This document shows positions 1-6,556 of a DNA stretch of 64,000 bases, piece by piece; position 1 is the stretch's first letter, and the number at the start of each line of letters is the position of its first letter. Below the pieces are notes generated by a model. It had not been told where the DNA came from, ran no database searches, and was given only the letters and a program-made list of their open reading frames with translations. The stretch comes from Allomuricauda sp. ARW1Y1. GTDB lineage: Bacteria; Bacteroidota; Bacteroidia; Flavobacteriales; Flavobacteriaceae. A program made the position numbers and the translations under genes. The stretch lies in NCBI RefSeq assembly GCF_013407935.1, contig NZ_JACBZU010000004.1:124001-188000 (forward strand), written 5' to 3'.

Positions 1-456
1 GCGGTGGAGCCAATTCTCCACCAAAAATTCATCAACGGCCTTCCAATCCTTTTCACAGTTGATAAACGTAGGCCTTGCGTTTTCAACCAGCTCGCGATAC
101 CGGTCCAACAGTTCATCAGAGACATATTGGCGCACTTCCAATGTCGGTATCTGGGAACCGTCTTTCCTAAAAACGGCAATGTCATCCTCCCATACTACGT
201 GGAGAATGACATTGTCGTAGTTTTCATCCGATTCGTGATGGTGCACGTACCAATCCGAGGATTTGAGGTGCATCTCGACATTGCCAGCCCAGAGCTGGCC
301 ATCGATTTCGACTCTTGCATCAAAAAAGTCTGGGCCTGCCAAATGGTTTTGGATTCCAGTTGCCTTAATGGCAACCGAGGTTCCATTAGTGGTACGCAGG
401 CCAATCTTTGGAAGCTTGTTGTGCCTCCAAATAAAATAAAGTAGGTCTTCTCGCAT
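1..456 (-). CDS. DUF2851 family protein (3' part beyond window)
   Basis: The frame opens at an ATG on the minus strand at 456 and stays open for 152 codons to the left edge, so the C-terminal part is missing. It begins MREDLLYFIWRHNKLP and contains AGPDFFDARVEIDGQLW and GNVEMHLKSSDWY, which I recognise as the N-terminal pattern of DUF2851, a Bacteroidota family of unknown function with a predicted nuclease-like core. It lies 21 nt downstream of the rhodanese gene on the same strand, so the two may be cotranscribed. The open frames on the plus strand here are antisense shadows. Confidence 0.85.
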   Translation of the reverse strand, partial: MREDLLYFIWRHNKLPKIGLRTTNGTSVAIKATGIQNHLAGPDFFDARVEIDGQLWAGNVEMHLKSSDWYVHHHESDENYDNVILHVVWEDDIAVFRKDGSQIPTLEVRQYVSDELLDRYRELVENARPTFINCEKDWKAVDEFLVENWLHR

Positions 457-477
457 TGATTTGGGACAAATGGAGGT

Positions 478-789
478 CTACTCTGCTACATCGCCTTCCC
501 AGTTCATAAAGCCACCTTCCAGATTATAGGCATTTTCAATTCCGATACTGTTCATCAAGGCGCAGGCCTGTCCGCTTCGGTTGCCCGATCGGCAGTAGAC
601 GTAATAGTTTTTGGACTTGTCCAGCTTTTCGAGTTCGTCCATAAACTCTTGTCCCAAATAAATATCGATGTTGGTAGCTCCGGGAATATACCCCTCCTCT
701 ACCTCTTCGGGGGTACGCACATCCAAAATAAAGGCGTTATCGTCGTTTTGCAGTTGTTCCGCCCACTCTTCTTGTGATAGATCTGACAT
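478..789 (-). CDS. rhodanese-like domain protein
   Basis: A 103-residue single rhodanese domain. LDVRTPEEVEEGYIPGATNI gives the characteristic DVR and G(H/Y)IPGA elements, and YCRSGNRSG carries the active-site Cys66 in the persulfide loop. It has no signal peptide, so it is cytoplasmic, and probably handles sulfane sulfur as a small sulfurtransferase; the physiological acceptor is unknown. It lies downstream of two thioredoxin-fold genes on the same strand, so the region has a thiol-redox theme. Family confidence is high, substrate unknown. Confidence 0.93.
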   Translation of the reverse strand: MSDLSQEEWAEQLQNDDNAFILDVRTPEEVEEGYIPGATNIDIYLGQEFMDELEKLDKSKNYYVYCRSGNRSGQACALMNSIGIENAYNLEGGFMNWEGDVAE

Positions 790-870
790 TATTTTTCAAT
801 TTAGATTCCTACAAAAATAAAAATCCGAAGCGTTACTCCGGATTTCTAACTCTTTTATTTTGATGATGGC

Positions 871-1503
871 CTATTTGATGCCACATCCGATAGCTTTTGT
901 CGTTTTCGGGTTGATTTCGTTGCCGGCCAACATCGCATCCACGGCATTCTCCACAAATTTCTCATCCACTTGTGAAGCATCCTGATAATTGTCGTCGATA
1001 GCTCCAATGTATTTCACTTGGTTCCCCGAAGCTGTTTTTTGCAATATGAAAACGTGGGGCGTCCGTGTAGCGCCATACGCCGGATATACCTTTTGGCCCT
1101 CATCGAACAGGTAGGGAAAAGTAAAGCCTTTTTCCGCAGCGCGCTCCTTCATTTTGGTAAAACTGTCGCCCGGCTTGGCGTTGGGGTCATTGGGGTTAAT
1201 GGCAATCACAGGAACACCCTGGGATTTGTATTTGGCGTCCAAATCCATGATCCTATCCTCATAAGCTTGTGCATATGGGCAGGTGTTGCAGGTAAAAATC
1301 ACGATAAACCCTTTGGCCTCCTCAAAATCGGATAGGGATACCATGATGCCATCCACATTTTTCAGTGAAAAATCGGTGGCCATATCGCCCACTTGGTAAC
1401 CTTTATCCAAACTATGTTCGTTCGCCACTTTAAAACCAGTGGCAAATGCTGCCACAAAAACGACCAGCAAAGCTGACCATCCTAAAATTCTTGCTCTTTT
1501 CAT
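871..1503 (-). CDS. membrane-anchored thioredoxin/redoxin family protein
   Basis: 210 residues. An N-terminal hydrophobic segment (about residues 8-24) is a signal anchor, so the thioredoxin-fold domain should face the periplasm. The redox motif is CNTC (Cys72, Cys75) followed by PYAQAYEDRI, the pattern of the AhpC/TSA-like 'thioredoxin family' with CxxCP. A cis-Pro equivalent is seen in TRTPHVFIL near residue 150. The gene starts 6 nt after the stop of the TlpA-like gene, indicating one transcript. A disulfide reductase or peroxiredoxin-like role is probable; the partner is unknown. Confidence 0.88.
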   Translation of the reverse strand: MKRARILGWSALLVVFVAAFATGFKVANEHSLDKGYQVGDMATDFSLKNVDGIMVSLSDFEEAKGFIVIFTCNTCPYAQAYEDRIMDLDAKYKSQGVPVIAINPNDPNAKPGDSFTKMKERAAEKGFTFPYLFDEGQKVYPAYGATRTPHVFILQKTASGNQVKYIGAIDDNYQDASQVDEKFVENAVDAMLAGNEINPKTTKAIGCGIK

Positions 1504-1509
1504 GCTGTA

Positions 1510-2055
1510 CTATTTTGTAAATTGATGTAATGCTTCGTTAAGTTCTTCGTACGTGAAACCACGTTCGTAAAAAGTTCGTTTGTCCTTATTATATATTAAG
1601 GTAGCCGGAATACCTCCGCCCCATTCTTCGGACACTTTGGGAATCCAATCATTCTGCTTGGGATCATCCAATATCACCACTTCGGATTGAATGTCTTTGT
1701 TCTCCACATAAGGCTCCAAACGCGACTTCCACATATTGGGCATATCCAAATTGACCAAAATAACTTTCACATTGTTATCCTTTTGCTCGGCATTGATTCG
1801 CTCAAAATGGGGCATTTCCTCCACACAGGGCTTACACCAAGTAGCCCAAAAGTTAATGACATAGGTGGCACCATCATCTTTGTGCAGCAGAGGTTCAAAG
1901 GCCGCAAAATCATACACCGGGAACTTGACATCGGTATCAGCGGTTTTTTCCTTGGATATGGTAGCGACCTCTCCTTCGGCTTCATTCGGCTCTTTTTTCT
2001 TTTCGGCACAGGACCCAACCATCATCGCTAGGGCCAAAACAATCAATCTCTTCAT
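1510..2055 (-). CDS. TlpA-family thiol:disulfide oxidoreductase, lipoprotein
   Basis: I place the start at the ATG at 2055 rather than the upstream one at 2106 because MKRLIVLALAMMVGSC is a lipoprotein signal with acylated Cys16; the longer form would put charged residues before it. The mature protein has a thioredoxin fold with INFWATWCKPCVEEMPHF (Cys74/Cys77) and a cis-Pro near GGGIPATLIY. TlpA/ResA-like proteins keep extracytoplasmic thiols reduced, for example for cytochrome c maturation. First gene of a pair with the downstream redoxin. Confidence 0.9.
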   Translation of the reverse strand: MKRLIVLALAMMVGSCAEKKKEPNEAEGEVATISKEKTADTDVKFPVYDFAAFEPLLHKDDGATYVINFWATWCKPCVEEMPHFERINAEQKDNNVKVILVNLDMPNMWKSRLEPYVENKDIQSEVVILDDPKQNDWIPKVSEEWGGGIPATLIYNKDKRTFYERGFTYEELNEALHQFTK

Positions 2056-2134
2056 TACCTGGTTTTTAGGCTCTCTAAAATACACACCTAAAAAATGCCA
2101 TTCCATTCTTTAACAAAAATTTATCGACCCAAAA

Positions 2135-2176
2135 TTTGGTGCATCCATCAAAATCATTTTACATTTGTATATACAA
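2135..2176 (+). promoter_or_regulatory. marR promoter with overlapping palindromic operator
   Basis: TTTG (2135-2138), a 21-nt spacer and TACATTTG (2160-2167) match the Bacteroidota -33/-7 consensus. A perfect 12-bp palindrome TTGTATATACAA (2165-2176) overlaps the end of the -7 box and the predicted start site, the expected position for autorepression by the downstream MarR protein. The leader would be only about 18 nt. Confidence 0.7.
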
Positions 2177-2189
2177 TTATTGTTTGTAC

Positions 2190-2636
2190 ATGAATGTTGA
2201 AGAAGTCATAAAAACCTCAAAAAAAATTCCCTTGGAGCCCAGGACGATTATACATATGGAATTGGTTCACAATAAAATCAGTGAGATGATGACCGCCACG
2301 CTAAAGCCCTTTGAGGTTTCTATACAACAATTCAATGTACTTCGCATATTGAGGGGCCAACAGGGAAATCCAGCCAATCTTTCTACCATAAACGAAAGAA
2401 TGGTGACCAAAATGAGCAACACTACCCGTTTGGTGGATAAACTTATTGCAAAAGGTTTTGTGAACCGATGTGTGTGCCCATCCAATCGCCGTAAGGTGGA
2501 GATTCTAATCACCGACTCAGGTCTCAAGGCGCTATCACAAATGGATGAAGCTTTGGACAAGGCCCATGACACCATCTTGGTAAATTTTACCAAACCAGAA
2601 CTCGAACAATTAAATCAACTATTGGATAAATTTTAA
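2190..2636 (+). CDS. MarR family transcriptional regulator
   Basis: 148 residues from the ATG at 2190. The longer frame from 2136 is rejected because it would start inside the promoter. The winged-helix core includes STINERMVTKMSNTTRLVDKL (recognition region) and the wing around SNRRKVEILITDSG. The wing carries a CxC pair (Cys94, Cys96), so thiol sensing is possible but unproven. It is 4 nt upstream of a nitroreductase gene, which suggests control of a flavin-dependent detoxification gene and of itself through the palindrome at 2165-2176. Confidence 0.93.
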   Translation: MNVEEVIKTSKKIPLEPRTIIHMELVHNKISEMMTATLKPFEVSIQQFNVLRILRGQQGNPANLSTINERMVTKMSNTTRLVDKLIAKGFVNRCVCPSNRRKVEILITDSGLKALSQMDEALDKAHDTILVNFTKPELEQLNQLLDKF

Positions 2637-2640
2637 ACTA

Positions 2641-3273
2641 ATGAGCAACGTTTTAGAACATAGAACATGGCGCTACGCCACCAAAAAATTCGATCCCAGT
2701 AAAAAGGTATCGGAAAATGACCTTCAAACCTTGTTGGAGGCCACTCGCCTAAGTGCATCCTCTTATGGGTTACAGCCTTACCACGTATTTGTGATCCAAG
2801 ATCAAGACCTTAAGGAGCAATTGAAGCCGGTCTCATGGGGGCAGTCACAGATTACGGATGCATCGCACATCATCGTTTTTGCCAATGCCACCGATTTTGG
2901 GGAAGAGTTGGTAGATGATTATTTAGTCAACGTTAGCGAGACCAGGGGAATCCCAACTGACAACTTAAAAGGATATTCAGACTTTATGAAGTCCAAATTG
3001 ATGGACCTACCCAAGGATATGAAAAGCAATTGGACAGCGAGACAGGCCTATATCGCCTTTGGAAATTTGATGCAGGCAGCGGCCGAGCTTAAGATTGACA
3101 CTTGCCCAATGGAAGGCTTTGAGACCGAAAAGTACAATGAGATTTTAGGACTCAACGACAAAAACCTGAACGCAGCGGTTGTATTGGCAGTTGGTTACCG
3201 TTCTGAAAAAGACGAAACTCAGCATTTGCCCAAGGTGAGAAAATCAAAAGAAGAATTATTTACACATATATAA
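2641..3273 (+). CDS. nitroreductase family NAD(P)H-dependent oxidoreductase
   Basis: 210 residues, the usual length of NfsB-type FMN nitroreductases. Family marks are WRYATKKFDPSKKVSENDL near the N-terminus, ATRLSASSYGLQPYHVFVI (FMN phosphate/isoalloxazine contact region), the internal WTARQAYIAFGNLMQAAAEL helix and a C-terminal AVGYRSEKDETQ. It should reduce nitro or quinone substrates with NAD(P)H in the cytoplasm. It starts 4 nt after marR, so it is in the same transcript and a likely target of that repressor. Confidence 0.92.
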   Translation: MSNVLEHRTWRYATKKFDPSKKVSENDLQTLLEATRLSASSYGLQPYHVFVIQDQDLKEQLKPVSWGQSQITDASHIIVFANATDFGEELVDDYLVNVSETRGIPTDNLKGYSDFMKSKLMDLPKDMKSNWTARQAYIAFGNLMQAAAELKIDTCPMEGFETEKYNEILGLNDKNLNAAVVLAVGYRSEKDETQHLPKVRKSKEELFTHI

Positions 3274-3308
3274 ATCATTAACAATTAAAAACAGAAATTA
3301 CAACAATC

Positions 3309-3878
3309 ATGAAAAAGACAATTTTGAGCTTAACATTAATGACCCTTGTGGGTTCATCCGCTATCGCAAACCCGATCAAAGAAACCAAAGAAGTAAAAAC
3401 AACGGAAAGTACCGTTACTTGGAAAGGCTACAAAGTAGGAGGTTCTCACACAGGAACCATCAGCCTTCAATCCGGTGCCTTGGAATTTGACGGGGAAACC
3501 TTGGTAGGTGGAGAGTTTGTTGTGGACATGGCAAGCATCAACACCACCGATTTGGAAGGAGAGTATAAGGACAAATTGGACGGTCACTTGAAATCCGACG
3601 ACTTTTTTGGCACTGCCAATCACCCAACAGCCAAATTGGTGTTCACCAAAGTGACATCAACCGGAAAAAACTCTTACGATGTTACTGGCGACCTTACCAT
3701 TAAAGGTACTACAGAGCCAGTGACTTTTGAGGTATCCGTTTACGGTGACAAAGCAACTGCTTCCTTGAAAGTGGACCGAACCAAATACGATGTAAAATAC
3801 GGGTCAGGCATCATCGGTACTGCCAAGGACAAATTGATCTATGATGAGTTTGATTTGGTAGTTGATCTACAGATGTAA
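3309..3878 (+). CDS. YceI family periplasmic lipid-binding-like protein
   Basis: 189 residues with a signal peptide (MKKTILSLTLMTLVGSSAIA, cleavage after residue 20 or so). The remainder is the YceI beta-barrel pattern: VTWKGYKVGGSHTGTISLQS, a DMASI strand, HLKSDDFFGTANHPTAKLVF and DLTIKGTTEPVTFEV. YceI proteins bind isoprenoid or other lipophilic molecules in the periplasm. It follows the nitroreductase by 35 nt without an evident promoter of its own and is closed by a terminator at 3902-3938, so marR-nitroreductase-YceI is probably one unit. Confidence 0.92.
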   Translation: MKKTILSLTLMTLVGSSAIANPIKETKEVKTTESTVTWKGYKVGGSHTGTISLQSGALEFDGETLVGGEFVVDMASINTTDLEGEYKDKLDGHLKSDDFFGTANHPTAKLVFTKVTSTGKNSYDVTGDLTIKGTTEPVTFEVSVYGDKATASLKVDRTKYDVKYGSGIIGTAKDKLIYDEFDLVVDLQM

Positions 3879-3901
3879 TCAACTCCTATTTAGTGTGTGG
3901 A

Positions 3902-3938
3902 AATCCCGTTCGAGCTATTCTTGGACGGGATTTTTTAT
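3902..3938 (+). terminator. intrinsic terminator after YceI gene
   Basis: AATCCCGT (3902-3909) pairs with ACGGGATT (3925-3932), followed by a T-rich run. It insulates the marR unit from the trp promoter about 15 nt downstream. Confidence 0.85.
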
Positions 3939-3954
3939 TTTAAACAAAACATTG

Positions 3955-3985
3955 TTGTCCCGTTAAAAATTCCTCCCTATATTTG
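3955..3985 (+). promoter_or_regulatory. trp operon promoter
   Basis: TTG (3955-3957), a 20-nt spacer and TATATTTG (3978-3985) match the TTG / TAnnTTTG consensus. With the usual distance the start site falls at about 3989-3991, at the ATG of the leader peptide. Confidence 0.8.
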
Positions 3986-3990
3986 AGCCT

Positions 3991-4047
3991 ATGATTATTG
4001 GAACAACAAATAACTGGTGGTGGAACAACTTACGTCAAATGTCGTGA
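3991..4047 (+). CDS. trpL: trp operon leader peptide with three tandem Trp codons
   Basis: An 18-codon frame, MIIGTTNNWWWNNLRQMS then TGA. Codons 9-11 (4015-4023) are TGG TGG TGG, in a very short peptide directly upstream of a rho-independent terminator and the trp genes. This is the hallmark of ribosome-mediated attenuation: stalling at Trp codons when charged tRNA-Trp is scarce leaves 4040-4047 free for the antiterminator; reading to the stop codon covers it. The predicted transcription start lies at or within about 2 nt of the ATG, so the peptide seems to be translated from a leaderless or near-leaderless message. Confidence 0.9.
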   Translation: MIIGTTNNWWWNNLRQMS

Positions 4048-4101
4048 GCTAAGTCCCCATTATAACCATATAAGAGGCTTGTCATCACGACAAGCCTTTT
4101 T
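4028..4101 (+). promoter_or_regulatory. trp attenuator (pause, antiterminator and terminator hairpins)
   Basis: Terminator: AGGCTTGTC (4075-4083) pairs perfectly with GACAAGCCT (4089-4097) around a 5-nt loop, then TTTTT. Antiterminator: TGTCGTGA (4040-4047, containing the leader stop codon) is exactly complementary to TCACGACA (4085-4092), which includes the terminator loop and part of its 3' arm, so the two folds exclude each other. A weaker pause hairpin can form between ACTTA (4028-4032) and TAAGT (4050-4054) with an inner TCA/TGA. A stalled ribosome at 4015-4023 would hide the pause arm and leave 4040-4047 free. Confidence 0.88.
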
Positions 4102-4123
4102 CATTTTTAAGAACTTTAGATTT

Positions 4124-4145
4124 GATTTCCGCGAAGGCGGAAATC
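4124..4145. repeat. palindromic repeat left of GIY-YIG gene
   Basis: GATTTCCGC (4124-4132), loop GAAG, GCGGAAATC (4137-4145): a perfect 9-bp stem with a 4-nt loop. It is the same type as the palindromes at 4455-4474 and 6523-6542 (core ATTyCnnC / GnnGrAAT). Confidence 0.85.
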
Positions 4146-4159
4146 CTAAATATTAAAAA

Positions 4160-4444
4160 ATGAGTTTTTATGTCTATATCATATCCAATAAGAAAATGGG
4201 AACCATTTATATAGGCTATACCAACGATCTAAAAAAGAGAATGTACAGGCACAAAAAAGGTATCGGGAGTAAGTTTGCAAGTAGATATAATCTTAAAACA
4301 TTGGTCTATTATGAAAAATTCAATTTCCCAATGCCTGCCATAAGAAGAGAAAAACAATTAAAAAAATGGAATAGGAGTTGGAAAATCAACCTGATAAAAG
4401 ATTTTAATCCAAATTGGGAAGATTTAACCTATTTCTTTGATTAA
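4160..4444 (+). CDS. GIY-YIG nuclease domain protein
   Basis: 94 residues. YVYIISN near the N-terminus and TIYIGYTNDLKKRMYRHK give the GIY-YIG signature with its conserved Arg; RREKQLKKWNRSWKINLI contains the Glu that binds the metal. It belongs to the short UPF0213/YhbQ-like group common in many copies in Bacteroidota. It is more A+T-rich than the trp genes and lies between the attenuator and trpE, so it would be transcribed only when attenuation is relieved. Flanking palindromes suggest a link between the nuclease and these repeats. The biological substrate is unknown. Confidence 0.92.
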   Translation: MSFYVYIISNKKMGTIYIGYTNDLKKRMYRHKKGIGSKFASRYNLKTLVYYEKFNFPMPAIRREKQLKKWNRSWKINLIKDFNPNWEDLTYFFD

Positions 4445-4454
4445 CCAAAAATAG

Positions 4455-4474
4455 ATTTCCACCTGCGTGGAAAT
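4455..4474. repeat. palindromic repeat right of GIY-YIG gene
   Basis: ATTTCCAC (4455-4462), loop CTGC, GTGGAAAT (4467-4474): a perfect 8-bp stem, related to the copy at 4124-4145 with a compensated G:C to A:T change in the stem. Confidence 0.85.
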
Positions 4475-4483
4475 AGAAACAAA

Positions 4484-5881
4484 ATGACTTATTCATTAAA
4501 GACCCATTACAAAAAAATCCTCGCGGACACGATCACACCCGTTAGCGTTTACCTGAAGATCAGGGACAAATTCCCCAACAGCATTCTTTTGGAGAGTAGC
4601 GACTACCACGCGAACGACAACAGCTTTTCGTATATCTGTTGCAATCCCATTGCTTCTATTAAAGTGGCGAACGAAACCATTACACAGCGTTTTCCCGATG
4701 GAACAAAGAAAGAAATAGCGATTACCCCGGAAACCGATGTTACCCAAGTAATCCACAACTTCGGCAAGCAGTTCAAAACCAGTCAAAATGGCTTCAAGTT
4801 TATTTATAATGGGCTATTTGGATATATGGCCTACGATGCTGTTCGTTATTTTGAAGATGTGGAGATTTCCAAAAAGGAAGATTCGGCCCATATCCCAGAT
4901 ATTTATTATGCTGTTTATCAGAATATAATCGCCATCAACCATTTTAAGAACGAGGCCTATCTCTTCGCCCACTGCTACAATACCGAAAGTAACGTGGAGG
5001 AAATGGAGCAACTTTTCAGCGTACGCACCTTCGCTTCCTACAATTTCACCAAACAGGGCAGACCTGAATCCAATCTTGAGGACGAAGACTATAAAGAACA
5101 AGTTGCCCTGGCCAAAAAACACTGCCAGCGTGGCGATGTATTCCAATTGGTTCTGTCCAGAAGGTTCAAACAAAAGTTCAAGGGAGATGAGTTCAATGTG
5201 TATCGGGCGCTCCGATCTATCAACCCCTCCCCTTACCTATTTTATTTTGATTATGGTGACTTTAAGATATTCGGAAGTTCCCCGGAAGCACAATTGATCG
5301 TGAAGGACGGCAAAGCCGAAATCCATCCCATAGCCGGAACCTACAAACGTACCGGAAATGATGAAAAAGATGCCGAATTGGCCAAAAAATTGGCACAGGA
5401 CGAAAAGGAGAACAGCGAACACGTGATGCTCGTTGATCTTGCCCGAAACGATTTAAGTCGCAATGGCAATACCGTAAATGTGGAAACCTATCGAGAGGTA
5501 CAATATTTCTCCCATGTGATTCACTTGGTATCGAAGGTAACCGGACAAAAGAAAGAGGACAGCACCACGATGAAAGTAGTGGCCGATACCTTCCCCGCGG
5601 GCACCTTGAGCGGCGCGCCAAAACATATGGCCATGCAGCTCATAGAAAAATATGAAAAAACAAGCCGATCCTACTACGGGGGGGCTATTGGTTTTATGGA
5701 CTTTGAGGGCAACTTTAACCACGCCATCATGATACGCACCTTCCTGAGCAAGGACCACGAATTGTACTACCAAGCCGGAGCCGGTCTGGTAGCGGCATCC
5801 AACCCCGATGACGAACTACAGGAAACCTACAATAAATTGGGCGCATTGACCAAGGCGCTGGAAATCGCCGAAACAATCTAA
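4484..5881 (+). CDS. trpE: anthranilate synthase component I
   Basis: 465 residues, normal for TrpE. The N-terminal LLESSDY (residues 35-41) matches the LLES motif of the tryptophan feedback site, so allosteric control is likely retained. The chorismate-binding domain shows GDVFQLVLSRRF, IAGTYKRTGNDEKD, LVDLARNDLSRNGN, FPAGTLSGAPKHMA and GGAIGFMDFEGNF. It converts chorismate to anthranilate using ammonia from TrpG, encoded 2 nt downstream. First Trp enzyme after the attenuator; the start ATG follows the right-hand palindrome by 9 nt. Confidence 0.97.
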   Translation: MTYSLKTHYKKILADTITPVSVYLKIRDKFPNSILLESSDYHANDNSFSYICCNPIASIKVANETITQRFPDGTKKEIAITPETDVTQVIHNFGKQFKTSQNGFKFIYNGLFGYMAYDAVRYFEDVEISKKEDSAHIPDIYYAVYQNIIAINHFKNEAYLFAHCYNTESNVEEMEQLFSVRTFASYNFTKQGRPESNLEDEDYKEQVALAKKHCQRGDVFQLVLSRRFKQKFKGDEFNVYRALRSINPSPYLFYFDYGDFKIFGSSPEAQLIVKDGKAEIHPIAGTYKRTGNDEKDAELAKKLAQDEKENSEHVMLVDLARNDLSRNGNTVNVETYREVQYFSHVIHLVSKVTGQKKEDSTTMKVVADTFPAGTLSGAPKHMAMQLIEKYEKTSRSYYGGAIGFMDFEGNFNHAIMIRTFLSKDHELYYQAGAGLVAASNPDDELQETYNKLGALTKALEIAETI

Positions 5882-5883
5882 GC

Positions 5884-6450
5884 ATGGGACGAAAGATTTT
5901 AATGATAGACAACTACGACAGCTTCACCTACAATTTGGTGCACTATCTGGAAGATTTGGATTGTGAGGTCACAGTGAAACGGAACGATCAGCTCACCTTG
6001 GAGGAGGTGGAACCGTTTGAATACATCGTACTTTCACCGGGACCAGGGATTCCCGATGAAGCTGGATTGCTGAAGGACATCATCAAAACTTATGCACCTA
6101 CCAAACGTATTTTTGGAGTGTGCCTGGGACTACAGGCCATTGGGGAGGTATTCGGAGGAACATTGATCAATCTGGACCGAGTTTATCACGGAGTGGACAC
6201 CACGATTACTGTTACTAAAGATGACCCTATTTATCAAAATATGCCCAAAACCCTTCAGGTAGGTCGGTACCATTCTTGGGTGGTTGACCCTAATTTGCCC
6301 GATGATTTGGAAATCACAGCGGTAGATGAAAACGGACAGGTAATGTCACTTCGGCACAAAACCTACGATGTGACCGCAGTACAGTTTCATCCCGAATCGG
6401 TTTTGACCCCCGAAGGAAAACAAATGTTGAAAAATTGGTTGGAAAGCTAG
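5884..6450 (+). CDS. trpG: anthranilate synthase component II (glutamine amidotransferase)
   Basis: 188 residues, a class I glutamine amidotransferase without fusion to TrpD. The triad is Cys80 in FGVCLGLQAIGE, His169 and Glu171 in VQFHPES; the oxyanion region is SPGPGIPDEAG. It supplies ammonia to TrpE. It starts 2 nt after trpE, consistent with tight coupling. In many bacteria such a subunit also serves p-aminobenzoate synthase; the sequence alone does not say whether it does here. Confidence 0.96.
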   Translation: MGRKILMIDNYDSFTYNLVHYLEDLDCEVTVKRNDQLTLEEVEPFEYIVLSPGPGIPDEAGLLKDIIKTYAPTKRIFGVCLGLQAIGEVFGGTLINLDRVYHGVDTTITVTKDDPIYQNMPKTLQVGRYHSWVVDPNLPDDLEITAVDENGQVMSLRHKTYDVTAVQFHPESVLTPEGKQMLKNWLES

Positions 6451-6460
6451 AAATATGTCT

Positions 6461-6501
6461 TTCCTGCGGAACTCTGAGCGTAGTCGAAGAGTAAGCAGGA
6501 A
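6461..6501. repeat. nested palindromes in trpG-trpD spacer
   Basis: TTCCTGC (6461-6467) pairs with GCAGGAA (6495-6501). The space between holds another inverted repeat with arms ACTCT (6471-6475) and AGAGT (6488-6492) and the common flavobacterial core GAGCGTAGTCGA. One repeat thus appears to sit in the loop of another. Confidence 0.7.
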
Positions 6502-6522
6502 TTCAAAACAATAACAAAATAG

Positions 6523-6542
6523 ATTCCTGCCTTCGCAGGAAT
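6523..6542. repeat. solitary palindromic repeat before trpD
   Basis: ATTCCTGC (6523-6530), loop CTTC, GCAGGAAT (6535-6542). It is a single copy of the palindrome class that brackets the GIY-YIG gene, here without a cargo gene. It ends 14 nt before the trpD start codon. Confidence 0.85.
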
Positions 6543-6556
6543 GACAAAGAAGAACA

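Larger units (their letters stand above)
4124..4474 (+). mobile_element. putative cassette: GIY-YIG gene between two palindromes
   Basis: A 351-bp unit formed by a palindrome, a GIY-YIG endonuclease gene (4160-4444) and a second related palindrome beginning 10 nt after the stop codon. It sits between the trp attenuator and trpE, where no gene is needed for Trp synthesis. I infer a small mobile or formerly mobile unit; no target duplication could be identified by eye. Confidence 0.5.

Noticed and set aside
4..444. Plus-strand open frame of 146 codons at the left edge
   Set aside because: It is antisense to a DUF2851 gene whose protein pattern is clear on the minus strand; its own translation has no family features.
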